Shown: piece after piece, positions 5,839 through 14,069 of the stretch
Layout: the number at the start of each line of letters is the position of its first letter
How positions within the stretch are numbered: position 1 is the first letter of the stretch
Virus record (IMG/VR): IMGVR_UViG_3300023220_000152
Span: 1-41,802 of that record
Strand: one strand, 5' to 3'
DNA length: 41,802 nt
Source: a virus
Position numbers and translations under genes: made by a program
Notes under the pieces: generated by a model
Databases searched by the model: none
What the model saw: the letters and a program-made list of their open reading frames with translations, nothing else
What the model was told of the DNA's origin: nothing

Positions 5839-6316
5839 AGTCATAAAGTCATTAGATGATTTAAGGTTTGTTGCTAATTATTTAGCTGCGAATGCCAGTA
5901 AATTCGACAACAGTACGCCAAAAGAATTAATCATATCTGAGTATAAGTTCAAGCGTACCACTCAACAAAACAAAGCCCTATGGGGGTGGTATTACAAGTT
6001 TCTATCTGACGCCTTAGAAGCTGGTGGACTTTGTGTAACAGATGATGATGGTTGTGAATATCCGTATACCCAAGAATTACTGCATGAAATGTTTAGGAAT
6101 ATGTATTTAGTTAAACAGACCATAACCCGACAAGGGAAAACAAGAAAACTCTACTGGTCAACCACTAAGCTAAACAAGTCTGGTGAAGATCCTATGAAGC
6201 CCACCTTCAGTGAATACCTGGATAAGATCAAGAACTTCGCTAGAGATTACTGGCAAATAGACATACCCGATCCAGTGAGTGGATATTGGGCAGAAATAGT
6301 TAAAGAATACAGTTGA
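5825..6316 (+). CDS. ninB: NinB-like recombination protein (lambda Orf family)
   Basis: This 163-residue protein has the segment RTTQQNKALWGWYYKFLSDA at about residues 47-66, resembling the QN..LW motif of lambda NinB/Orf, a recombination mediator that binds single-stranded DNA and can replace RecFOR. The length is similar to the family's. Position next to ninG and near ssb supports the assignment. The C-terminal half is less typical, so the call rests on the motif and on context. Confidence 0.6.
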   Translation: MIYRKVIKSLDDLRFVANYLAANASKFDNSTPKELIISEYKFKRTTQQNKALWGWYYKFLSDALEAGGLCVTDDDGCEYPYTQELLHEMFRNMYLVKQTITRQGKTRKLYWSTTKLNKSGEDPMKPTFSEYLDKIKNFARDYWQIDIPDPVSGYWAEIVKEYS

Positions 6317-6340
6317 CATTCCCTGGGATTGGGGTAGTAT
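6313..6340 (+). promoter_or_regulatory. Sigma70-like promoter
   Basis: A consensus -35 box TTGACA (6313-6318) is followed after 16 bases by TAGTAT (6335-6340), a 4/6 match to the -10 box. It begins within the last codons of the ninB-like gene and directs transcription into 6378 and the DUF1071 gene. This is one of few consensus -35 boxes in an intergenic position here. Confidence 0.6.
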
Positions 6341-6377
6341 GAGTTATACATAAACACAGGAATGGAAGGGGAATAGC

Positions 6378-6764
6378 ATGAGCGATCTAGAAGCAAAGGC
6401 AGTGGAGATACTGGATAAAATTGAAGCGATCACAACAAACTATGCACCCGATGTTGCAGAAGCTGCGCTTGCGGTTGTTCGAATTAGTGCAATGCAAGAC
6501 TTAGTGACAGCCGTAATTGGCTTAGTCTTGATGGTTTGTGGGTTCTTTGGCTTTCGGTGGGCGATAAATTTCTGTCTAAGAAAGAAAGAAGAGGATGGTT
6601 ATTGGTCCGACTGGGAAATTGGATATATGGGGCTGTCAGTTTTGGCGATAGTCCTCGGAATAGCCGGAGTATTTGACGTAGTTATCGGGTTTTCTAATGT
6701 ATGGATGTGGACAGCACTGTTCAACCCAGAACTAGCCTTAGCTCATAAGATATCGGGCTTATAA
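6378..6764 (+). CDS. Membrane protein, two predicted TM segments
   Basis: This 128-residue protein has an N-terminal amphipathic helix (residues 1-40), a strong membrane segment at about 43-62, a charged loop KKEEDGYWSDWE, and another hydrophobic region at about 83-115. AAGGGG precedes the ATG. It is the first gene after the promoter at 6313-6340. The function is unknown. Confidence 0.6.
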   Translation: MSDLEAKAVEILDKIEAITTNYAPDVAEAALAVVRISAMQDLVTAVIGLVLMVCGFFGFRWAINFCLRKKEEDGYWSDWEIGYMGLSVLAIVLGIAGVFDVVIGFSNVWMWTALFNPELALAHKISGL

Positions 6765-6781
6765 AGCATAATTTAACAGGA

Positions 6782-7141
6782 ATGGATATCATGATTAAAA
6801 ATAACGATTCACTCGTAGTCACTGGTCACAACGTCTTTGATATTAAAAGCGCCGCAGAGAGTGCAGAGCTAAAGCATGATGGTGGAGGCGATGCTCCTGA
6901 TCATTCAGAACAGGACATAGCCTTCAAGATAATGGAAATAGCTGATGATCCCAGCAAGCTAGAAGAGCTTTACAATCCTCATCAAAGGGTTTTATTTGTC
7001 ACAATATCTGAACTGTTGAATAAGATCCTAACCAATTTATCCGCCGATGTAGAAGAAGAAATGGAATTCCTAAAGAGCAACTACGTTGATTTTGCCAGGG
7101 AGATGGCAATAGAGGAGCTAGATGATGAATCAGATCACTGA
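6782..7141 (+). CDS. Hypothetical acidic protein
   Basis: This 119-residue, strongly acidic, largely helical protein begins MDIMIKNNDSLVVTG and ends with DDESDH. ACAGGA upstream fits ATG 6782, although ATG 6791 is also possible. Its last 20 bases overlap the next small gene. It could be a helper of the annealing protein two genes on, but this rests on position only. Confidence 0.6.
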   Translation: MDIMIKNNDSLVVTGHNVFDIKSAAESAELKHDGGGDAPDHSEQDIAFKIMEIADDPSKLEELYNPHQRVLFVTISELLNKILTNLSADVEEEMEFLKSNYVDFAREMAIEELDDESDH

Positions 7142-7292
7142 TCTACAAGAGACAGAGACCAGAAGATTATGCCGTGTTGCCTATCGGGAAGAAGGTAACA
7201 CTGACAACCCTTATAAGCGTGGAACCACTGAAAGCATTGTATGGGATTCAGAGGCCACACGAATCTACCTAGAGACACTGGAGTCTTTGTAA
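7122..7292 (+). CDS. Small conserved-looking phage protein
   Basis: The frame from ATG 7122 to TAA 7292 encodes 56 residues (MMNQITDLQETETRRLCRVA...). GAGGAG at 7111-7116 is a good ribosome binding site. It overlaps the previous gene by 20 bases and its stop overlaps the next ATG by one, which fits a real coupled gene. The C-terminal WDSEATRIYLETLESL looks like a helix. No family is recognised. Confidence 0.6.
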   Translation: MMNQITDLQETETRRLCRVAYREEGNTDNPYKRGTTESIVWDSEATRIYLETLESL

Positions 7293-7939
7293 TGTTTGCA
7301 AAACGAGTCTGGTCAACATTGGCCTCAATTAACGTCAGTGAGCATTCTAGCAAGAAAGGTAATTTAACCTATCTGTCTTGGGCTTGGGCTTGGGGCACGC
7401 TAATGGAGAACTTCCCAGAGTCTCATTATGGCTTTGAGCCTCCTACAATCAATCCTGACGGCAGTGTAGAGATTTGGTGTGCGGTAGTAGTACAGGAAGG
7501 AGAAAGCCATCTACGGCGCTCTATGTGGCTTCCAGTGATGGACCATAAGAACAATGCCATCATAAACCCTAATACACGACAGATTAGTGATACTAGAATG
7601 CGGTGTTTAACTAAGTGTTTGGGAATGTTTGGATTGGGTCATTACATTTATGCGGGTGAAGATATCCCAGACCCTAAGATACAAGAGGCTTTTATCAATT
7701 CTGAATATGAGGCGCTAGTAGATGCCAATATGGACAGCATTACTGTTATCAAAGAATCGATAGCAGATAATACTTTTTCAGCAGGCGCAGAGGCGTGGTA
7801 TGAGCTATCAGAAGAGGTTCAGCGCGGATTATGGAAAGCCCCAAGCAAAGGCGGCATTTTCACCACAGGGGAGCTTAAAACGATGAAATCGCCGGGGTTT
7901 AGAGAGTCTTATTTCGGTGCAGATAAGCCAAGCCCATAG
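7292..7939 (+). CDS. DUF1071/Sak3-type single-strand annealing protein
   Basis: This 215-residue protein carries the family's N-terminal core INVSEHSSKKGNLTYLSWAW, then an EIWCAVVV strand, and DTRMRCLTKCLGMFGLGHYI with the typical AGEDIP after it. DUF1071 (Sak3) proteins anneal complementary single strands in phage recombination and replication, usually with SSB. ATG 7292 was chosen because it overlaps the preceding TAA and begins just before the conserved FAKRVWSTLA segment. It forms a recombination set with ssb and the NinB/NinG-like genes. Confidence 0.88.
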   Translation: MFAKRVWSTLASINVSEHSSKKGNLTYLSWAWAWGTLMENFPESHYGFEPPTINPDGSVEIWCAVVVQEGESHLRRSMWLPVMDHKNNAIINPNTRQISDTRMRCLTKCLGMFGLGHYIYAGEDIPDPKIQEAFINSEYEALVDANMDSITVIKESIADNTFSAGAEAWYELSEEVQRGLWKAPSKGGIFTTGELKTMKSPGFRESYFGADKPSP

Positions 7940-7963
7940 TAATACACACAAGGAGATTAGAGA

Positions 7964-8539
7964 ATGGGATGCGATATACATATATGTTTAGAAAGAAAAG
8001 AAACAATTGATGGAAAGAGTGTTTGGGTAAATATTGATCCTCATATTTTTAATGAGTATCAGAAAGAATTTAGGGCAAAAGGTATAGCCGAGGATCGGGA
8101 TTATGAATTATTTTGCATATTAGCTGGGGTTAGAGACCGGCAAGGAGTTAAGCCTATAGATAGCCCCCGAGGTATTCCTGATGACTGCCACGATATCACT
8201 AGGTCGAGGTATGAATATTATTCCGGTGACGCACATACACCTAGTTACTTCTCATTAGGTGAGCTTAAAGAATACCAAGATTCTTGTGATGGACAAATAA
8301 AGCGATCTGGGATGATAAGCCCCGAGCAGCACGAGGCCCTGCTAAATGGCGAAAAGCCTGATGCCTGGTGTCAGGGCACTACAGACGCCAGCTGGGTACA
8401 TGCAGAGTGGACAGACAAATGTAACCCTATAGAGAGTTTTATCTCTAAGATAGAAAATTATCTTAATTGCATACTTTATTCGTATGAGCTTCGCAATAAA
8501 GTATGCAATTTCAGGGTTGTATTTTGGTTCGATAATTAA
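7964..8539 (+). CDS. GCDIH-motif phage protein, unknown function
   Basis: This 191-residue protein begins MGCDIHICLERK, a signature shared by many phage proteins of unknown function. Aspartate, histidine and cysteine in this start, plus DDCHDI and PSYFSLGEL later, are typical of the group and suggest metal binding. AAGGAG upstream is a good ribosome binding site. It is the last gene before the terminator at 8552-8590. Confidence 0.75.
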   Translation: MGCDIHICLERKETIDGKSVWVNIDPHIFNEYQKEFRAKGIAEDRDYELFCILAGVRDRQGVKPIDSPRGIPDDCHDITRSRYEYYSGDAHTPSYFSLGELKEYQDSCDGQIKRSGMISPEQHEALLNGEKPDAWCQGTTDASWVHAEWTDKCNPIESFISKIENYLNCILYSYELRNKVCNFRVVFWFDN

Positions 8540-8551
8540 AATGCCGCGCTT

Positions 8552-8590
8552 AGCCCCGGGTGATGGTCAAGGTCCACGGGGTTCTTTTTT
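8552..8590 (+). terminator. Intrinsic terminator
   Basis: AGCCCCG (8552-8558) pairs with CGGGGTT (8577-8583), and T8585-T8590 follow. It ends the transcript of the recombination genes before the lysis cassette. Confidence 0.75.
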
Positions 8591-8592
8591 AT

Positions 8593-8636
8593 CTCATAAC
8601 CGTTAGAATGGAACTTAACACATTCAACCTTATGAG
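8593..8636 (+). promoter_or_regulatory. Possible RBS-masking hairpin
   Basis: CTCATAA (8593-8599) is the exact complement of TTATGAG (8630-8636). The second strand contains the start of the GAGGAA ribosome binding site for the gene at 8645, so folding could lower translation of the lysis cassette's first gene. Confidence 0.3.
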
Positions 8637-8644
8637 GAAATGTT

Positions 8645-8725
8645 ATGGCAAAGCCCACTAGAAGCACAGGGAAGAAGGTTAGTCCCAACAAACCTAAGCG
8701 CAAGAAGCGGGTAATTAAAAAGTAA
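8645..8725 (+). CDS. 26-aa basic peptide
   Basis: The frame 8645-8725 encodes 26 residues with 12 Lys/Arg, beginning MAKPTRSTGKKVSP. GAGGAA lies 5 bases upstream and the next gene begins directly after the stop, so it looks translated. It could be a leader peptide for the lysis genes or a small nucleic-acid-binding peptide. Confidence 0.45.
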   Translation: MAKPTRSTGKKVSPNKPKRKKRVIKK

Positions 8726-9226
8726 ATGGTTGATTTATTCCTAGTAATATTTCCTTTTGCTCTGCTATTAGCAGGAAAAGGTTACTTACATCTCAGATCT
8801 ATTATCGTGGCGCACCTATCTTTGTCGTCACTTCTCTACGTTGTTCCTGATTTCTTCGGTGCTATAGACTCGCTAGACCCTGGATTTTATTACATGAATA
8901 TGATTCTGGCGCTTGGATTATCTTTCCTTGCCTGCTGTCGGTATACAAAACATACAAAGTCCGCATGCTATACTTTTGTATTAACTGCGATTGTGTCTTT
9001 TTTGGTCTATGTTGAGTATTATATAGATCAAGATGTAATTTACGACAGATATTCCTATTTCATGATCCTGCTCAGTGCTTGGCAGATCTTTTTGCTAATT
9101 AGGATAGGCAATGTGGGAACAACTATTAAACGCTGGGCCACTTTTCTGGTTGGGCGTAATCTTCGGCATAATCGCAATTTCAGCGGCATCCATGCTATTG
9201 TACGCCCTAGAGAGGATGAGATCTAA
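8726..9226 (+). CDS. Multi-spanning membrane protein, lysis cassette
   Basis: This 166-residue protein has about four or five hydrophobic segments (roughly residues 1-17, 26-42, 56-72, 80-98 and 109-126) and a basic C-terminus. It lies directly upstream of two small single-span proteins and the endolysin. A holin or antiholin role is possible from position, but it is larger than most holins. The start follows the preceding stop without a gap. Confidence 0.6.
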   Translation: MVDLFLVIFPFALLLAGKGYLHLRSIIVAHLSLSSLLYVVPDFFGAIDSLDPGFYYMNMILALGLSFLACCRYTKHTKSACYTFVLTAIVSFLVYVEYYIDQDVIYDRYSYFMILLSAWQIFLLIRIGNVGTTIKRWATFLVGRNLRHNRNFSGIHAIVRPREDEI

Positions 9227-9266
9227 ACTAGCAGGCGAGGAAGATGACCGACAAGGCCCTCATTGA
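9111..9266 (+). CDS. Small single-span membrane protein (holin or spanin candidate)
   Basis: The frame 9111-9266 encodes 51 residues beginning MWEQLLNAGPLFWLGVIFG. It has one hydrophobic span at about residues 9-31, followed by the charged tail LERMRSKLAGEEDD. AGGATAGG is positioned upstream as ribosome binding site. It overlaps the genes on both sides in another frame, a usual arrangement in lysis cassettes. The N-out, charged-C-tail layout suits a small holin or a short inner-membrane spanin subunit. Confidence 0.55.
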   Translation: MWEQLLNAGPLFWLGVIFGIIAISAASMLLYALERMRSKLAGEEDDRQGPH

Positions 9267-9615
9267 TAATATTATCAAAAGCCAAGATGAATTAGGTGCA
9301 TCTTTTCTGCGGTTAGAGAAAATATTAGGCGGTCAGCAAGACGTTTTGACTGAAATGGCCAAAGGTATGGCCGAATCAAACACCCGTCATGCCCTCTCTG
9401 AAGAACGTATAATCAATCTATTAGAACGTAATCAGCGCAACGAGTCTGCTATGGCAGGTCTAGGCGCTAGGGTTGTCGCTTTAGAGAACGTCACTGCTGT
9501 CAACAAATTCGCACGTCAATTCGCCCCCCGTATGTTCTTCTCCCTAATAGGCGCCTTTGGCCTAGGTTGGGCCGTTAATACTGCTATAGAGATGGCCGGC
9601 AACGGAGGATTGTAA
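9244..9615 (+). CDS. Coiled-coil protein with C-terminal TM, holin-like
   Basis: This 123-residue protein has a long N-terminal helical/coiled-coil region (residues 1-85) and one hydrophobic span at about 97-115 near the C-terminus. This layout is like the XhlA-type lysis proteins that accompany phage endolysins. Its stop codon overlaps the endolysin start, indicating coupled translation. It is a likely holin or holin partner. Confidence 0.55.
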   Translation: MTDKALIDNIIKSQDELGASFLRLEKILGGQQDVLTEMAKGMAESNTRHALSEERIINLLERNQRNESAMAGLGARVVALENVTAVNKFARQFAPRMFFSLIGAFGLGWAVNTAIEMAGNGGL

Positions 9616-9932
9616 TGACTTTAGGGGATAAGCAACGTCTCTTCGCAAAGTTTGTGCCTAGACTCATTGACTGGGCTTATGATAATGGGTACGAAATAAC
9701 CTTTGGTGATGCTTACCGTCGTCAAGATTGCACCCATGGCAGGGAGAAATCACTCCATAAGAGCCGCTTAGCCATCGATTTAAACTTATTCAAGGATGGC
9801 GTATACCTGACCGAGACAGAGGACCACAGGCCATTAGGTGAGTACTGGGAGACGTTACACGAAGATTGTTCCTGGGGTGGTCATTTTGATGATGGCAATC
9901 ACTATAGCTTTAAATATCAGGGCCGAAGGTGA
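9615..9932 (+). CDS. Endolysin, M15 family D-Ala/L-Ala-D-Glu peptidase
   Basis: This 105-residue protein has the VanY/M15 pattern: FGDAYRR, then SLHKSRLAIDLNLF with zinc ligands H48 and D55, then WGGHFDDGNHYSF with the third ligand H96 and probable catalytic acid nearby. It would cut the peptide stem of peptidoglycan to release progeny. It is compact, as are related phage peptidases of T5 type. There is no signal peptide, so it needs a holin, and the preceding membrane proteins are candidates. Confidence 0.85.
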   Translation: MTLGDKQRLFAKFVPRLIDWAYDNGYEITFGDAYRRQDCTHGREKSLHKSRLAIDLNLFKDGVYLTETEDHRPLGEYWETLHEDCSWGGHFDDGNHYSFKYQGRR

Positions 9933-10270
9933 GCGAACTACCCGATAACTACGCTAATCTACATACAGGTTACTGTGCTGGTATCAATGAAGCCCTCAAA
10001 GGGTCGGGTTATTCGGTAACTTGTACAAGAAAAGAGTATGGTAAGCTGCACGAGGAAGAAGGAAAGATCACTTTCGTGTGGGCTGATATAGAATTTGAGC
10101 GATCTGGCGAATGCACGCCTGAGAAGACTCAAGACGTAACAATGAAGTTCGACCACCCAACAAAGAACGAAAACCGTAATCCGTTAGATCTATCAGATAT
10201 AAAAGGCTATCAGATTAGAACCGTTCTGTTTAACGGTGAAGTGTCGGAATTAGTGCAGATTGATTTATAA
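9929..10270 (+). CDS. Hypothetical 113-aa protein
   Basis: It starts at GTG 9929, which overlaps the endolysin stop (GTGA). The 113 residues show a mixed alpha/beta pattern with three cysteines and no recognised motif. Its place at the end of the lysis cassette is the only hint of function. A 6-bp hairpin follows at 10273-10288. Confidence 0.6.
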   Translation: MSELPDNYANLHTGYCAGINEALKGSGYSVTCTRKEYGKLHEEEGKITFVWADIEFERSGECTPEKTQDVTMKFDHPTKNENRNPLDLSDIKGYQIRTVLFNGEVSELVQIDL

Positions 10271-10272
10271 GA

Positions 10273-10288
10273 ATCCCGATAACGGGAT
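10273..10288 (+). other. Intergenic hairpin
   Basis: ATCCCG (10273-10278) and CGGGAT (10283-10288) form a 6-bp stem with a 4-base loop between the lysis and appendage genes. No T-run follows, so it is more likely an RNA processing or stability element than a terminator. Confidence 0.4.
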
Positions 10289-10301
10289 ATAGAGGTGCCT
10301 T

Positions 10302-10604
10302 ATGGCTGATTATATAGATTTACGAGGTTTGTTTAACGATGGAGATTTGTTGGGTAGGGTAGAGGTAGCTGTTTCAAAAGCAGCGACAGATTTTTTGATT
10401 ACTGGAACTCTAGATCAACAGAAATGGGCGTGGTCAACTATGTTATCACTTAAATCTCAGAGTAAAATCGCACTAATTGCAGTATTGGCCCAAAATAGCG
10501 GATTAACGATCGGTCAAATAACCGGCGCTGGCGATCCTGCTGTACAGACAAATATTGATGCAATAGTGGATGGTTTGGTAATAGCATTTAATAACGGGGT
10601 TTAA
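10302..10604 (+). CDS. Hypothetical small structural-region protein
   Basis: This 100-residue protein is helical in its middle (STMLSLKSQSKIALIAVLAQ) and neutral overall. GAGGTG precedes the ATG. It heads a run of appendage-like genes (10302-13880), so a role in virion structure or assembly is a reasonable guess. Confidence 0.6.
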   Translation: MADYIDLRGLFNDGDLLGRVEVAVSKAATDFLITGTLDQQKWAWSTMLSLKSQSKIALIAVLAQNSGLTIGQITGAGDPAVQTNIDAIVDGLVIAFNNGV

Positions 10605-10606
10605 TA

Positions 10607-11062
10607 ATGGCTATAGGAACAGATGCTTCAATAGACTTTTTTGGTACACAAGACAGCTTAGACAGTACATCGGGGTCAGTGGCAGATGGTGCATTTTCTG
10701 TTGCTGGCGACTTAAGCACATGGACTAATGATGATGATGCATTTACTGGAAGCTTTGTCTTAGAGGCCACTTTCTCAGTAGCCCCAGATGCAAACAGTGC
10801 AGTTGCCTTGTATGCTCAGTTGCTTGATATACAAGGCACGAATGACGCACCTGTGCCCACCGCAAACTTTCAACATGTATTTATAGAAAGTATTCCAGTA
10901 AAGGATGTAACCAGTAATGAGTTTTATCCTATTATTGTCGATCTGCCCAATAATAATGCATCCCAGATTTATCAATTTTTTATTTTGAATAACTCGGGAC
11001 AAACAATGAGTGCTGGGTGGGATCTTCATCCTACTCCTAAAGCGCCTGGGCCTCATCCATGA
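10607..11062 (+). CDS. Putative virion structural protein
   Basis: This 151-residue protein is beta-rich, Ser/Thr/Asp-rich and low in Lys/Arg, ending in the proline-rich segment HPTPKAPGPHP. The composition (GSVADGAFSVAG..) is typical of phage virion decorations. It starts 3 bases after the previous stop and overlaps the next gene by 4 bases. Confidence 0.6.
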   Translation: MAIGTDASIDFFGTQDSLDSTSGSVADGAFSVAGDLSTWTNDDDAFTGSFVLEATFSVAPDANSAVALYAQLLDIQGTNDAPVPTANFQHVFIESIPVKDVTSNEFYPIIVDLPNNNASQIYQFFILNNSGQTMSAGWDLHPTPKAPGPHP

Positions 11063-11883
11063 TGCTTCCAATACGTGAAGGGTTTAAATCTCCTCATGTC
11101 AAATCAATACTTCCTTTAAAAGTTAATTGGAGTAATTCGCTAACACGCGGATTAACACGCGTATATTTGCTGAACGGACCTGTAGTTCATGAGTTAATTT
11201 CAGGCAGAGTGTCAGTAGATTCAAAAAACATCACTACCTCTTTCGATACCCGTGGGCAGCTTTCAGAGCACGCAAGCAATGGTGCCATGCTGCTTGGGCG
11301 GCAAGTTCCACATACTGGAAGATTATCAATAGTCGCAGGCATTACCCCTGCAAGTGTCACTGGGACTCAATCTATCTTTACAGCTGATTCTAGCGATATC
11401 GGGGTAAGAAGCTGGCAATTTAGATTATCTGGAGACAAAGTAAATTTTATTCCTTTCGTCTCAAACTCAAACGGGACTGTAACTGGGGCTACAGCATTAA
11501 CTATTGGTCAATTTCATATTGTAGGCTGTACGCATGATGACATAGCAGGAGCAAACAATATTCGGGTTTATGTCGATGGTGTTCAGGATGGTCAAGCTAG
11601 CAAGGCGGGTAGTTTGGACCCAGATAATGCGGCTTTAGGCATTGGATGTCGTTTTTCAAATGTAACAATTGGCAGCGATCTTGAAAATTTCGACGGAAAC
11701 ATAAACTTTATATTTTGTTGGGGCGATCGCTTTTTAAGTGCTTCCGAGCATCTATTGGTCAGCCGTGACATTAATCAACTGTTGATTCCTTCTGTTCCGA
11801 GATTTTATTTTATACCCGAGGCAGCACCAGGCGGGCTATCTATCCCAGTCGCTATGTATAATTATAGGCGTAGACGTGCATGA
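11059..11883 (+). CDS. LamG/concanavalin-like structural protein
   Basis: This 274-residue protein has a beta-sandwich pattern resembling LamG/laminin-type domains at about residues 80-240, with TGRLSIVAGITP, RSWQFRLSGDK and NNIRVYVDGVQDG strands. Such domains in phage tails often bind carbohydrate. It begins with two ATGs (11059 and 11062); the first overlaps the previous stop. It probably belongs to the virion's host-contact apparatus. Confidence 0.65.
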   Translation: MMLPIREGFKSPHVKSILPLKVNWSNSLTRGLTRVYLLNGPVVHELISGRVSVDSKNITTSFDTRGQLSEHASNGAMLLGRQVPHTGRLSIVAGITPASVTGTQSIFTADSSDIGVRSWQFRLSGDKVNFIPFVSNSNGTVTGATALTIGQFHIVGCTHDDIAGANNIRVYVDGVQDGQASKAGSLDPDNAALGIGCRFSNVTIGSDLENFDGNINFIFCWGDRFLSASEHLLVSRDINQLLIPSVPRFYFIPEAAPGGLSIPVAMYNYRRRRA

Positions 11884-13226
11884 ACTTATTAAGACAATCC
11901 ACTAGCCAGATCATACGTTTCGGGCCAGAACTTGATTCGACAGATGGTGTCACGCCTGAAACAGGATTAACCATTGCTCAAGCAGATATGCAGTTATCCA
12001 AAGACGGTGCGGCATTTGCTCAAAAAAACGCCTCTGGAAATGCAACACACGACACTGATGGCTGGTATTCCACCACGCTAGACGCCACTGACACCGCTAC
12101 GAATGGCATTTTATTGTTTCAGGTCAATGTCGCAGGTGCTCTACCTGTCTGGCATGAGTTCTATGTAGTCCCGGCAACGAGTTATGATGCCTTAACCACT
12201 AGCGGGTTAAACAATGTAGCGGCAACTGATATTGTGAGCGCAGGGGCTATTACTACACTGACTGGCGCTATTGTTAACGTTGATTTAGTCGATATACTTA
12301 CTACCTATACCGGCGATACCCCACAGACAGCAGACCACACAGCGGCCATTGCCGATATTCCCACAGTAGCCGAATTTAACGCTAGAACCTTGGTTGCAGC
12401 GAGTTACTTCGACCCAGCAGCGGATACGGTAGCGACAGTTACCAGTGTTACGAATCAAGTCACAGCAGACGTAACGGCTATTTCAGGTGATACTACCGCA
12501 GCAAACAATTTAGAAGCTGATTACGATGGAACAGGATTCACCAAAACCAACTCGACGATTGGGACTTGCACTACGAATACGGATCAGCGTGGCACTGATA
12601 GCGCTCTGCTTGCCGCCAACGTGCCTACTAATTTCACTGATCTTTCAATAACAGTCACTACAGGATTGGTTGATATTACTCAAACGGCAGCAGATAAGGT
12701 ATGGAGTACAGCCGCAAGAATACTAACAGCTGCCACTAATATCACTTCAGATGCCACTGCTATCACCATGTCATCCTCAGGTGTGGTAGGAACCGTTAAC
12801 CTGGTCAACACAACAACAACCAATACTGATCAGCGCGGCACGGACAGTGCTGCATTAGCGACCGCATTAGCCACAGCTCAGCTCGATCTAGATACGATTA
12901 CAGGCGCAGATGGCACTACGTTAGCCACATTACAGCCTAATTATGATTTCGGTACAGTTACTAAGAATGCTACCTTCTCGAATTTCGAGTTCTTGATGGT
13001 CCTAACCTCTGATCATGTGACTCCGGCAACAGGGTTAACAGTGACAGGAGAAAGATCTATCGACGGAGGGGCCTTTGCAGGCGTTACTGGGACGATTGCC
13101 GAGGTATCCAATGGTATCTACCAGTTTGATGCTCTAGCGGCTGATACGAACGGAGACGTGATTACATGGCGATTCTCTTCAGCTACTGCTGATGACACCT
13201 TTGTCACAATTAAGACCACCACATGA
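11880..13226 (+). CDS. Thr/Ala-rich fibre-like structural protein
   Basis: This 448-residue protein starts with a conserved-looking head (LLRQSTSQIIRFGPELDSTD), then a strand-rich domain. A long Thr/Ala/Asp-rich region follows in which the unit TNTDQRGTDSA occurs twice (about residues 233 and 315). A second domain similar in feel to the first (SDHVTPATGLTVTGERSIDG) ends it. Repeats of this NTDQRGTDSA type are common in phage appendage proteins that trimerise. It is probably a fibre or spike component. Confidence 0.65.
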   Translation: MNLLRQSTSQIIRFGPELDSTDGVTPETGLTIAQADMQLSKDGAAFAQKNASGNATHDTDGWYSTTLDATDTATNGILLFQVNVAGALPVWHEFYVVPATSYDALTTSGLNNVAATDIVSAGAITTLTGAIVNVDLVDILTTYTGDTPQTADHTAAIADIPTVAEFNARTLVAASYFDPAADTVATVTSVTNQVTADVTAISGDTTAANNLEADYDGTGFTKTNSTIGTCTTNTDQRGTDSALLAANVPTNFTDLSITVTTGLVDITQTAADKVWSTAARILTAATNITSDATAITMSSSGVVGTVNLVNTTTTNTDQRGTDSAALATALATAQLDLDTITGADGTTLATLQPNYDFGTVTKNATFSNFEFLMVLTSDHVTPATGLTVTGERSIDGGAFAGVTGTIAEVSNGIYQFDALAADTNGDVITWRFSSATADDTFVTIKTTT

Positions 13227-13543
13227 TATTCTGGAACAGTAACAAGGGTGGGTTTGCGGGAGGCGCTAAGACTTTCTTTAAGGGCATCTTCCCGACTTTC
13301 ATCAGTGTTACGTCTGAGGCTCCTGACACGCCTGATTGTGTATTGGCATTAACGGGTCAAATTGTTGACACATTAGCCTTAAGCAACGGAACAATTGACG
13401 ATGCGGCTACTGCATTAAGTAACGGGACTATTACTGAGGTATTAGCATTAAGCAATGGGACCATCGATGATAGTGCGACGGCATTAACCGGTACACTAAC
13501 AGAAGTACTTGCGCTAAGCTCAGGTACTCTATGTCAAATTTAG
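13223..13543 (+). CDS. Structural protein with LALSNGTI repeats
   Basis: This 106-residue protein ends in tandem units built on LALSNGTIDD / ALSNGTITEV, about five copies of a degenerate 10-13-residue repeat that suggests a beta-solenoid or fibre segment. The overlap with the previous stop is 4 bases. It likely assembles with the preceding fibre-like protein. Confidence 0.6.
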   Translation: MIFWNSNKGGFAGGAKTFFKGIFPTFISVTSEAPDTPDCVLALTGQIVDTLALSNGTIDDAATALSNGTITEVLALSNGTIDDSATALTGTLTEVLALSSGTLCQI

Positions 13544-13553
13544 GGGATTAACA

Positions 13554-13880
13554 ATGGCCGTTCTTAAAGTAGGCGACGTCGGCAAGATCATACGACTGGA
13601 CGCCAACGGTTTTGATTTATCAGGAAACACTGATTTAAGACTGGTATTTACTAGACCGGGTGGAACGCTGATTACCAAAACATCCTCAGACGGTATTACT
13701 GCTCCCGCTGTCACTGCCAGTGGGTTTGCCGCTAATGAATACTGGGAATACCCCACAGAGGCAGGCTTACTGGATATAAAGGGTGAATGGAAGATCCACG
13801 GTGAGTATGTTGATGCCACCCCCAAAGACTTTTGCGGCGATACAGTCCTATTCGATGTTGACCCCTGTGACGTCCTTTAA
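13554..13880 (+). CDS. Phage virion protein, unknown function
   Basis: This 108-residue protein begins MAVLKVGDVGKIIRLDANGF and contains SGNTDLRLVFTRPGGT and AANEYWEYPTEAG. These segments recur in small phage proteins found in tail or appendage gene clusters. Its molecular role is unknown. It follows the repeat protein and ends the appendage block. Confidence 0.65.
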   Translation: MAVLKVGDVGKIIRLDANGFDLSGNTDLRLVFTRPGGTLITKTSSDGITAPAVTASGFAANEYWEYPTEAGLLDIKGEWKIHGEYVDATPKDFCGDTVLFDVDPCDVL

Positions 13881-13883
13881 TTA

Positions 13884-14069
13884 ATGGACAATAGCATTAT
13901 CAATGACTGTTTAAAGTTATACCGATACGCCATTGAGCATTCAGAATTAGAAACCAAATACGGCAAAGCTATCTGCACCTCTTACATAATGCTAGCTGAA
14001 GCTATCGAGATCATTGAACAACTTCAAAAACAACTGGAGGACAACGATGAGCAAAACCAACATCCATGA
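13884..14069 (+). CDS. Hypothetical 61-aa helical protein
   Basis: This 61-residue protein is mostly helical, ending in a glutamine-rich tail (EQLQKQLEDNDEQNQ). There is no strong ribosome binding site, and its end overlaps the next gene by 23 bases. No family is recognised. Confidence 0.5.
   Translation: MDNSIINDCLKLYRYAIEHSELETKYGKAICTSYIMLAEAIEIIEQLQKQLEDNDEQNQHP

Noticed and set aside
13360-13540. Short tandem repeats as a possible CRISPR-like array
   Set aside because: The repeats are in frame, degenerate and encode LALSNGTI units, so they are protein repeats without spacers.
13529-13825. Minus-strand frame across the virion protein gene at 13554
   Set aside because: It is a shadow of a gene with a recognisable phage sequence pattern on the plus strand and has no ribosome binding site.
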